Shown: piece after piece, positions 47,040 through 56,245 of the stretch | How the letters are laid out: every line of letters starts with the position of its first letter | How positions within the stretch are numbered: the first letter of the stretch is position 1 | Assembly (NCBI GenBank): GCA_037127255.1 | Contig: JBANSL010000002.1 | Span: 94,146,519-94,210,518 of the forward strand | Direction: 5' to 3' | DNA length: 64,000 nt | Source of the DNA: Persicaria tinctoria | Lineage: Eukaryota > Streptophyta > Magnoliopsida > Caryophyllales > Polygonaceae | The notes under the pieces: model-generated | Seen by the model: the letters and a program-made list of their open reading frames with translations, nothing else | Told to the model about the DNA's origin: nothing | The model's database searches: none | Program-made: the position numbers and the translations under genes

Positions 47040-48530
47040 CCTCCTAAATCTCACGACCGATGGTGGAGGAGGAAGGCAAAGATGAGATTCTTTGAAGATC
47101 TACCATAGAAAACTGAATGAGCTCCTTGTGGACAAAATCGTTGTACTTGATGAAAGTGTCCTTTGAATTGAGTCCACTTCCAGGCTGCAAAATAAATTGA
47201 CATGTAAATGGAGGAATGTAAAAATGGAGGATTTTAACATGTAAATGGAGGAATGTAAAAATGGAGGATTTTAACAACTTTTTTCTTCAATTTTTTTCTT
47301 ATTAGAGGCAAGTTCAATTGCATTTGTGTGGCTCGCAAGATTTTGGAAATATTTTTCGCCTTCAACTTAATTGCTGGTACTCAATCCCTGAAAAAACAGG
47401 ATAAGTTGTCAACGGAGGAAAAATCTCTCTCAATCTAATAAATTGTATTACTAGTTATGTAAAACGACACCAACAAGACACCTTATAGTACTTAATAGTC
47501 CAGACATCCACATTGCCACACAACCTCTTTGACCACTCCTCATACTCGTGCTTGGAGTAAAAGGCTTCGTAGAACTAGCGGAGCCGAAGCCTTTGTAGCT
47601 GCACTTCTTCAAGACAATAATATGTTTAAGAAAATGACTTGGCAATCTACGGTAATATTGTTAAATGATGTCCAAACTTTGTAGCTGCACTTCTTCAAGT
47701 GAATGCTAACCCAAGGATTTTCAGAAACTCAACCACAAAAGAACGAATATTCAGATGTGATGGCCAGAATGCATGAATAAAGTTGATAATCAAACCTTTG
47801 ATGTGGGATCCATCATGATCCTGTTGATGTGTAGAGAGCAAGGTGAAACTGATCTATTAATCAAAGTTCCTACTCTGTAAATTAAATGTGGTCATGATCA
47901 TTATCTGGCCATAACGTAATGAATCCACGTTATTATATTACTTTATTTTGCTTTAACCCAAGGATTTTGCTTGAGGCTTTGAATTTCAGCATTCTCCAAG
48001 AGCTGCTTAGGGGTTGCTTCCCTTACATGCAGCATTTTACCCTTCAAAGAAAATACCCCATATATAGTAGTCTCTCCCCACCACAGCAAGCCCAACCATC
48101 TACAGATAAACTTTTTCAGTCTTGTTACAACAAGCAATTTATACAGAAGTAGATACTGCATACAGATAGAAAACAAACGGACTAGACTAGATAACTCACC
48201 ACAAGTGCTTTAGCGGAGTCTCCTTCTGTTAAAATGAGGGTGCACTTCTTGGAATAAGTCCCTCCAGCTTCATACGCATCCTCCAGCTTGGGGATACCAG
48301 TAATCCGTTGTTGTTTAGATCCCTCAGTTTTCTGAAGGTCCTAGTAATCCAAGGGACCTTCAGAGAAAACGGACAGATCTAAACAACAACGGATTAAAAT
48401 CAGCCCTCGGAGGGACTCCCTCCTTTGCTTAAAATCAGCCCAGCCCATGATACGAGTCTTTCCACCAAAGACTTAACAACTGCATTATTAGACAAATGGC
48501 TTAAAGTTTGCAATCACATACAAATTCACA
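47040..48530 (-). pseudogene. TOP2 TOPRIM-to-WHD fragment block
   Basis: Minus-strand pieces in TOP2 order: about 48530-48195 (KLEDAYEAGG then KKCTLILTEGDSAKALV), 48060-47970 (GVFSLKGKMLHVREATPKQL), 47832-47690 (DHDGSHIKGLIINFIHAFWP), 47600-47470 (EYEEWSKRLCGN, IKYYK), 47350-47290 (VEGEKYFQNLASH) and 47190-47095 (SGLNSKDTFIKYNDFVHKEL). The TOPRIM Glu and the DHD residues are intact, unlike in the locus at 35.3-39.2 kb. The block covers the segment that locus lacks and overlaps it at both ends. An inverted duplication (48301-48396) and deletions break the frame, so no protein is expected. Confidence 0.9.
48301..48396. repeat. Perfect-armed hairpin inside the TOP2 fragment
   Basis: TAATCCGTTGTTGTTTAGAT at 48301-48320 is the exact reverse complement of 48377-48396. 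Pairing continues inward with a few mismatches (CTGAAGGTCC against GGACCTTCAG), leaving a loop of about 10 bases. Confidence 0.92.
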
Positions 48531-49404
48531 AATACAAAACTATTCACAAATCCAAGTTCATTACTTAAGAGGAAGTAGAAGAAGAGTGTTGGGAGATACT
48601 AGCTACTCCTGCGCAGATGAGGACTGAGAAGCCGAAGCATCCTGCGTATTCGAAGGCTCCGTATCCAAAGCCGATATCATTACTTGTATGATTTCCTCAA
48701 GAAGCTCCTCACTGGAAAGTTATCTACAATAAACAATAGTTCATATATGAGTAACAATCACCGAAAACTTATCTATAATCAAGCAAGGAAAGTTCAACAA
48801 GAAGACAACATTCCATTCTAATTCACGTCCAATCTTACAAGTTCTACCATTTGGAGTAATCACCTGTATTTAATTAACAGTAAACAGCTTCAAATTGCAA
48901 AATTACGACCTGGTTCAAGTTGGTCAAGGAAAGTAAGAAACTCAAGAAAGATGAATCGGTGATTTGAGAAAATAATCAATTTTTTATTTTATAATCCAAA
49001 CAATGGAAAATTATGAAAGAAGTCTCCAAGTTTCTATTTATGATCTAAGTTTTATACAAGATTCCTCTAAAATAGATTATGATGTAAGTTTCTATTTATA
49101 CATTCATATCAAGTGGTTAGATAGATTGAGTTAATGACAGCATGCTATATTCATTAGAATTAGCTAAATTAATAAGATTCCTCTAAAATATGAGCTAAGC
49201 TAAAATATGATATATATATATATATATATATAAAAGTTGTCATATCATGTCATAGGTAGCTATAAGTTATAATTAAAATATTCGTAAACTCTTCGTATAC
49301 TTAGGCAAATCTTCATAAACTCTTCATACATTTATATTTGTGATGATTCCTTTTCAAACCGTCACTTGGGGTCAATAGGAAAGTAACCTTCACTTATAGA
49401 TAAT
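48531..49404. other. Spacer with a possible C-terminal exon scrap
   Basis: On the minus strand 48715-48600 reads EELLEEIIQVMISALDTEPS and ends SSSAQE stop, an acidic, Gln/Ser-rich tail that I cannot assign. A (TA)n run lies at 49208-49232. The rest is AT-rich. Confidence 0.35.
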
Positions 49405-50956
49405 TTATTTCTTCGGAAATTTCACGAGGTACCCCTGAGGTATAGCAATTTTCGCGAGGTATACAACTCTTTTGCATATTTCGCGTGGTACCCCTGAAGT
49501 TTTCAAAATTTTTGCCTCGCGCCCTCGGGGTTAAATTTTAACGGATGAAATGAGCTCCGTTACTTTTGGAATTAAAAAAAAAAGAAAAAGAAAGAACGCT
49601 CAGAAAGAAGAAAGCGGAGAGAGAGAGAGAGCACGAAGCGAGCACGAAGCGAGCGCGAGAGGGAGAGCGCACGACGAGGCAGGCGAGGACGACGAGAGAG
49701 AGCACGTCGATGAGGACGACATCGGTGAGTACGACGCCTGGTCGGAGCTTTGAGTCGTTATACAGCGATTCAAGAGCGTCCCCTTTCGATCTCCTTTCAA
49801 TCTCTCCCTCTCGATTCAAGAGCTTACCTTCCCGAAAGCATGGGCAACAATCATGTTGGCATTCGACAATCCAGGAATGTGGAATCTGAGATCGGTAAGC
49901 TCTTGAATCGTCAAGTGAATTCATCGTGCAGGTAATATGTCGAAGTCTGAAGTTGAAATTGGAAAATTAGTTTCATTTTTGTGAATGCCTGGTGCTGGAA
50001 TTTCTGGTGCTGCAATCCCCAATGTTGGATTAGTTCAATTTTACTAGCTCTGTGTGAGGCGTGAAAAAGAGTGGGGATAGAGATCAATTCATTGTAACTT
50101 GAATCTTCATTTATCCTTCACTGCAATACGCGAAATCAGGTAATTGGTGCACTTTTTCGTGTAATGGTTTAACTTATACATAAAAGTTGTTAGTTGTGTG
50201 ACTGATTTCACTTGCTGAAGCTATTTTCTTTAGGTTATCCTGTCAATGCGTTAATTATCTTGAATTGTTGCATATTTAACTTTGACATTGAAGAGAACTC
50301 TCGAAACAACATGTTCGGATGGCAACAAGTGGCACCTAAATGGTCTTTGAGTACATGGATCGTGTTCTAATAGGTCTTGTTAAAACATATATGGAGATTC
50401 ATAGATTTGAAACAAAACATCAGGTTGAAACTGTAGTAAAAAAATGGAACTGGTTAATTCATTTGCATTAGACCGCTTTGATTGCTGATAAGACATACCT
50501 TAAGCAAGCACAATAGCTTGTTCCTACTTCCTAAAAGCAAATCCGGGAGATTGTTTGACTAATTTAGGGGATCAAGATTGTTAATCACTTGTATTCAGCA
50601 TGTGTTGGGGAACAATTGGTTTGCATTCAATTGGGTTACTTTTGAGTCTATAATTTCTATACTCTTGTGTGAGCCAATTTGTTCTGCTTGTGTATATTTC
50701 TATTTGGTAGGGTGCCAACAATAGTTTTGAGTGAATGTATGGAATGAAAAGGTGCAATTGTTTGGTGTTGTTATTGGGTTTGTAATTAATTCAGTGCAAA
50801 GGAATTCAAATCAGAATCCTACATATAACTGTGGAGGAAGTGAAGCAATTTTATTAGATAAAACCGTAAAGATGCAACTAGTCATAGGTGTTTTTTTTCC
50901 AATTTTACTTCATGTAGGCAAGCAAAATTATATCCAGATTTTGATTCCAAATATGT

Positions 50957-51027
50957 AGCCTATTAGCTCAATCGGGAGAGCGATGTGTGTTGCACACAAA
51001 GATGTGGGTTCGACTCCCACATAGGCT
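50957..51027 (+). tRNA. tRNA-like sequence B (probable pseudo-tRNA)
   Basis: Acceptor AGCCTAT/ATAGGCT pairs fully, D-arm is GCTC-AATCGGGA-GAGC, and T-arm is GTGGG-TTCGACT-CCCAC. The anticodon arm TGTGTG-TTG-CACACA can close almost completely; with a seven-base loop, position 33 would be G instead of U. It lies within the 3.5-kb Mutator-like element, facing copy C. Confidence 0.6.
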
Positions 51028-51236
51028 ATTATTTTCTTTAAATCAAGAAGATCTAAAAAGACATTTAATATCAAATAGTCATCTAATCTCAAATATTTTT
51101 TTCAACCCAAATGCTTTTTAAAAGATTAAATGGAATTGGTAAATTGGAAAAAAAAAATTGTGACCGATGCTTAATAATAGTGAATTTGAAGTGGTTGTAA
51201 TTGAATTAGATGCATCATTAGTAAGTTGAAGAAATT

Positions 51237-51306
51237 AGCCTACGTGGGAGTCGAACCCACATATATGTGCACAAACACATTGCTCTACCCATTGAGCTAA
51301 TAGGCT
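51237..51306 (-). tRNA. tRNA-like sequence C (probable pseudo-tRNA)
   Basis: Minus strand: acceptor AGCCTAT/GTAGGCT (one G-T pair), D-arm GCTC-AATGGGTA-GAGC, anticodon stem ATGTG/CACAT with six-base loop TTTGTG, and T-arm GTGGG-TTCGACT-CCCAC. With copy B it forms an inverted repeat with about 210 bp between. Confidence 0.6.
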
Positions 51307-52889
51307 ACTTATAAATGCATATATAATAGTTACATCAGCCTTGCATCAATGATATGAACTTGCACTCTTTTGATCAACAAAACTAGCACTTGTATAGGAG
51401 AACACATGTGATGCACAAGTTGGATAAGGTGAAAGTAAATGGACATGAAATGGGCATACCATGAATGGAGGTTAATTGTATCCCTAACTTAACACTTCAA
51501 AAACTCTTCTGAACTTAACAAATTGGATAACATGAAAGGTTAAGAAACCCAAAAGTTACATTTTTTTTTTACTTACCATCAAGTAAGATTTGACCAGACT
51601 CAAGCATCTGAGTAGGCTCAAATACCTTAACATAAATAAATAAATAAAAAATCAGACCTTACCATACCACTTATCTCAAGCCAGTCTAAGCCCCAAATGC
51701 AAAACACTAGCTTGCAAGCATCCCCAAATCCAAATAACCAAACAACATTTAATTCATAACAAAATACGTCATGAAAGTGGGATTCGTCCATGTTAATTCC
51801 CTAATTAGATGTCCATAATGAAATGAAGCAAAAAAATCAATCCAATTCCACATCACCCAAGAATTATAACTTAAGTCAACTCCCAAACCCAATTCAATTC
51901 AAGGAGTAACACTAAACCTATTTCACAATTGATATCACAATTGGAATCAAAAGCCTAATTCACATATTCCAAATCAGTAACAGTGCAAGACCTAATTCAT
52001 ATATTCCAATTGCACAGTCATCACTCTCACTTCACGGATTCGGGGCTTTTGTGGATTAATCATCATTCAATCGAAAAACAGACCCTATGCATTATAATTC
52101 CAATTGCACCATCAGTTTCATAAACAACATACCATATGCACAGAGAAACAAACAAACCCTCATTCAATCGAAAAACAAGAAGCAAACAGACCCTCAGTTT
52201 CATAAACAAAAGACAATACATTCATCACTCTCACTTCCAATTCCAATTGCACACAGAAACAAGGAGCAAAGAAACTTCAAATCGAAAAACAAGTCAAGTA
52301 ATTTGATATCTAAGAACCATCCGGCCATTATGTTTAATTTCCCATTTGATATGTTTGATGTTTCCCAAAAAATCATAAAACGATTGAAAAACAAAAACCT
52401 CATTCAATCGAATCCATCCAAGTGAATCAGATTGGGGAAGATTTGTGGACGGTGAATCAGATTGGGGACGATTTGTGGAGGGTTCGACACCAAATACTCA
52501 CCTGCCTCACCCCTAACCCCAAATCCCCAAACCCTAGATTAGGGTTCGGCACCAAATACTCACCTGCCTCTCCTTCGAGCAGCAGCAACGACGTTCTTCT
52601 TCGAGCAGCGGATCCAACCTGGATTGGCGACCTTCTTCGAGCACCGGCTTGTCTCCGCGTTCTTGCTTTCTCTTCGCTCTCTCGTATGTTCTCCGTCCTT
52701 TCCTTCTTTTTATTTTTTTTAATTGAAAACTAACGGAAAATCACAAGGTCTGTTAAATTTAACAAGCAAGGGTGCGAGACGAAAATTTTGAAAACCTCAG
52801 GGGTACCACACGAAATATGCAAAAGAGTGGTATACATCGCGAAAATTGCCATACCTCAGGGATACCTCGCGAAATTTCTGTTATTTCTT

Positions 52890-53416
52890 TATGTTTGCTT
52901 CCATCTGTCCTTTTAGTTCTAATTGTTCCCTCTTATACACAAACATCTTTATAGTTCACTCCTAGCACCAAACAAATTTACAAGTTGATGCTAAAATTAA
53001 TCTCCAAAGGGACATTCTGAACTTACAGTGAGAAGATCAATGCCAACTGGATCAAGATTTGGTACTATAGTTGTTAAGTCCTAGGAAGATAGGGTGAAAA
53101 TGCTGGATCAAGAGTTGGGACTATAGTTGTTAAGTCCTAAGAAGATAGGGTGAAAATGTCAACATTAAAATAATTTGCCCAAAGAAGAGCAATTTCGATC
53201 TCCTCAATATTTGTATCATGAATTCACCGCTTTTGTTGCCCCCCTTCCCATTAAATGCCTGCAGATATGGTTTAACTTGTTGGCACGTTATTTCGTTATC
53301 TGCTACGATTCTCTCACACCACACAGAGCTTCCAACATTTCAGCTTCAACTATTTGCCTGGTAGTTTGAGGATTTGGTGCAATTGTTGTCTTCAAATTTC
53401 GAATCCGTTTCCTTGT
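52890..53416. other. Spacer with a tandem repeat and possible gene scraps
   Basis: 53041-53160 holds two copies of a ~54-bp unit (TAGTTGTTAAGTCCTA(G/A)GAAG then ATAGGGTGAAAATG). The minus-strand ORF 53130-53324 has no recognised family. Confidence 0.45.
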
Positions 53417-53541
53417 TTGAATCTGTAGAACTGGGCAGCATGGACAGCATCCCACCATTCTTTAAGCAATTTCGTGAATCTGGCTGCCATTTCCCTCCTA
53501 AATTCCAACTCCCGGGTGAATAGATCGATCAAACAGAATAA
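53417..53541 (-). pseudogene. DUF639 last-exon fragment
   Basis: Matches 9285-9430 of the complete gene (ELEFRREMAARFTKLLKEWW and DAVHAA are readable on the minus strand). An internal piece of about 30 bp is missing (PLIILPF is lost), and the upstream membrane segment is absent. Confidence 0.92.
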
Positions 53542-53559
53542 AATGTGTTTTGTTAAAAA

Positions 53560-54160
53560 AAAAATCACTGGGAAACGCAGCACCATCACCGCTTCAGGAA
53601 CTTTCTGAACCTGCACAGTGAAACCACTATAATCCAGCTCCAAAATTTCATTGGGAAACGCAGCACCATCATGTGCATTCAGAAGCACACAGTAGCAGTG
53701 ATCCATATCAGATAAGACCTATAAAAACAAGGAGAAAGGGCAGGTCATGCGGGAATGAAAATACATTGCACAGTACATCATTGTTACTGTGATCCATGAT
53801 AGGTCAGCAACTCTAAGACCACAGCAACTGAGATAACTAAATAATCAAAATATCATTCATGCTGCTCAAGAAACTTGTCTGCAATTTAGATGAGTAACAG
53901 ATGGTTTTGAGATCTAAATTTTCAAGTCAATATCTGATAGTAATAATAGTGGGGAAATGTCATTATAGCAAAACATATATCTGGATATGCAGCAATTGTT
54001 TCTGCTTCTTGCATAAATGATTCTGAAATATGTTAGGCAAAACCACCATCCCAGGGAAAAGGTTGATAGAGATGCCACTGTCACAGTTACCTTTTTGGCA
54101 TCCAAATGGAAATTGATTCTGCATGGAGAAGCATACAGTCTTAACAACCTAGACATGATA
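53560..54160 (-). pseudogene. Unassigned exon-like fragments
   Basis: 53705-53590 reads MDHCYCVLLNAHDGAAFPNE then DYSGFTVQVQKVPEAV. Part of it (TGGGAAACGCAGCACCATCA) is duplicated within 90 bp (53571 and 53652). A second exon-like piece near 54130-54080 reads RINFHLDAKK before a GTAACT donor. I do not recognise the source gene. Confidence 0.35.
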
Positions 54161-54700
54161 AATCAGAATAATCATTTTTTGACGACGAGTATTCGCAACA
54201 AATGATATTAGATAATATGAAAGACGACATTACATTATGTCATAAAAATCCTCGAAAATAAATTCAAATAATGCAAAAAGGTCTATAGATGCTTTGACTT
54301 CAAGCATCAGCTATGCTATCATTGCTTATACATTAATATAGCAGATTAAGCACTAAAGTAAATGATACAGTATTAGATAACTACCTTCAAATATCCATGT
54401 CTAATCTCCAATCCATCATCAATATTAGCGTATAATTGTTATTCCATGAATCTGTCTAACTCCCAAGGAGAACTTGTACTGTTAACAAGATGCAGTGGTT
54501 ATCAAAACAAGGTTGAAATAAACAGAAGAGGAGAATGACCATCTTAAAAGTGATTATCGACAATTGTTATTAAGCCCACACCTCTAGATGCCATAATTAT
54601 GGAGGTAACTTGGGCAAGCCACGGAAATTTCTTCAGCCTAGTGGTAGATTCTGAAACTTTTATTTGAGGGGGAAGAAATTACCATTGAAAAATTGTCTAT
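54161..54700. other. Intergenic DNA before the long LINE
   Basis: AT-rich, with no exon or repeat recognised. Confidence 0.5.
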
Positions 54701-54766
54701 AAAATTAAAATCTATATTTTTTCAAGAATTCCTCAATATCATGTGTAACTGTTTCTATACAAACCT

Positions 54767-56245
54767 GTGAAGGTGGCTTATGCCCCTTCATCCCCCAAAT
54801 CCCGAAAGGGCCCTAAAAAAATTGTGGATGAACTATCATCTAAAGGATTTGCTTCCTTTTTAGATGATGTGGTGAATCCCATGCTCTTTCCTTCAAAGGT
54901 TGTCCAGCATTTTGGGTCTAAGTTCATTAGTGATCTTGTTGCTGAACAGGTAAATCTCAAGGTGGTTAGTCCGTTGGATATGGAACTTGTTTGTTTTGTG
55001 AAATCAGCTCTCTCCTTTGTTGCTCCGGGCACCTGGAAAATGGATAAAAATCAGCTACCTACTGATCCCGCAGCTGCTCCCTTTGTTGCTCATGTATCCT
55101 CCCACGAGCTGTTTGCGTATGTACTGCTTAGAGTATTTGATCTACTTTCATTCGGTCCCGACAGTTGCGAGTTGGGTTTCATTATACTATATCCAGCAAC
55201 TCCCGAACTGAAGGGTGGGCAAAACAGGTGGTGTTCACAAGCTGATTGCTGTATCTACCAAAGGGTTATATGTAAAGTGATTAATGTCAACAACAGTTCA
55301 ATCTGTTTCAATCTGTGGATTTGTGACACTGATGTTCCCTTCTTAGCGCCACCCAAGCTGGTTGGCATGCTGTTGAAACATATTAAGGTACATCAATTTC
55401 AACAAATTAATAATTTATTGCTCCAATCTTACTTTGTTTGTTGGTGGGAATATAGAAATTGGATTATGCCGTTTGCACATATCAAAATTAACTTTGCTTT
55501 ATATCTAACACCTCAACTCTGTGTTGGTCAGAATGTATGGTGTGATTGGCTCATTATATATAACTCATTGTATTTAGATCACTTTGCTTTTGGTCTTCCA
55601 AAGTGTGTAGGTCTCTTCTATCGGGCTAGTTCTAAGCTTCTTAGCCACGTTCAATATGATTTACAACATCACACTTACCTCCTTTTCAAGGGCTATAATC
55701 AAAGCAAGGCTAACCGGTTAGCATATTATATCTATGATCCTTCTTACATCGTCTTATGTATATATACTAGAAATGGTGTGTGTGTTAGACCCCTCTGCTG
55801 GGCAATTAACAGTTGGTTCTGCTATGAAAACTCGGCTCGAGTTTCACTAATTACTGAGGTTCCTTGGAGCTGCTATGTACGCCATTGCCGGCACCGGTTT
55901 CCACCAAGGAAATGGTCTGCCTTGCTAGGCAACTGTCTTCTTGGCTGGGAGTATTCTGTCCATTTTATGGAAAGCTTATTGCTGAACTTTTGCCTTCAAA
56001 GTCTTACTATCTCAAATTATTTTAACAAAGTATTGTGCTGGGTAGGTGGGGGCTGGTGGCTCACGATTTGGGCACAAATTCGGCAAAGGAAATGGGCCTC
56101 TTGGCCATGTTGGGCTTGGTTTAAGGGAACTATATTTGCCCACATTATAAATCAATCTAAGAATACTTGCAAACTAAAGTGTAAAAAATACATCGATGGA
56201 AGGACTCAAAATCTTAGTCCCTTCATCATCAACGTTGTTTTATGA
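54767..56245 (+). CDS. LINE ORF1-position protein, unrecognised, about 490 aa
   Basis: An uninterrupted frame directly upstream of ORF2; its TGA overlaps the ORF2 ATG as ATGA, a layout that supports a genuine ORF1 with coupled translation. The start is uncertain: the frame opens after a stop at 54746, GTG at 54767 is the listed start, and the first ATG in frame is in VVNPMLFPS near 54880. The N-terminal part is basic (SPKSRKGPKK). The remainder is rich in Trp, Cys and Tyr, with WWEYRNWIMPF, LWICDTDVPFLAPPK and CYVRHCRHRFPPRKW. I see neither the DUF4283 domain nor the CCHC zinc knuckle common in plant LINE ORF1, so its role is unknown. RNA binding would be the family expectation only. Confidence 0.55.
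   Translation: MKVAYAPSSPKSRKGPKKIVDELSSKGFASFLDDVVNPMLFPSKVVQHFGSKFISDLVAEQVNLKVVSPLDMELVCFVKSALSFVAPGTWKMDKNQLPTDPAAAPFVAHVSSHELFAYVLLRVFDLLSFGPDSCELGFIILYPATPELKGGQNRWCSQADCCIYQRVICKVINVNNSSICFNLWICDTDVPFLAPPKLVGMLLKHIKVHQFQQINNLLLQSYFVCWWEYRNWIMPFAHIKINFALYLTPQLCVGQNVWCDWLIIYNSLYLDHFAFGLPKCVGLFYRASSKLLSHVQYDLQHHTYLLFKGYNQSKANRLAYYIYDPSYIVLCIYTRNGVCVRPLCWAINSWFCYENSARVSLITEVPWSCYVRHCRHRFPPRKWSALLGNCLLGWEYSVHFMESLLLNFCLQSLTISNYFNKVLCWVGGGWWLTIWAQIRQRKWASWPCWAWFKGTIFAHIINQSKNTCKLKCKKYIDGRTQNLSPFIINVVL

Larger units (their letters stand above)
49414..52880. mobile_element. Mutator-like element, 3,467 bp, long TIRs
   Basis: The ends are long inverted repeats of about 100 bp: left from CGGAAATTTCACGAGG, right (reverse complemented) from CAGAAATTTCGCGAGG, both continuing with CCCTGAGGTAT and CTCTTTTGCATATTTCG. 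The 9-bp duplication TTATTTCTT lies at 49405-49413 and 52881-52889, diagnostic for Mutator-like elements. No transposase ORF is present. The inside holds an exon-like stretch (49839-49931, MGNNHVGIRQSRNVESEIGK, donor CAG|GTAATA), two tRNA-like sequences in opposite orientation, and a GC-rich patch near 52540-52700. Confidence 0.92.

Noticed and set aside
50957..51306. Two functional tRNA genes
   Set aside because: Anticodon loops are of wrong length or lack U33, so no anticodon can be assigned.
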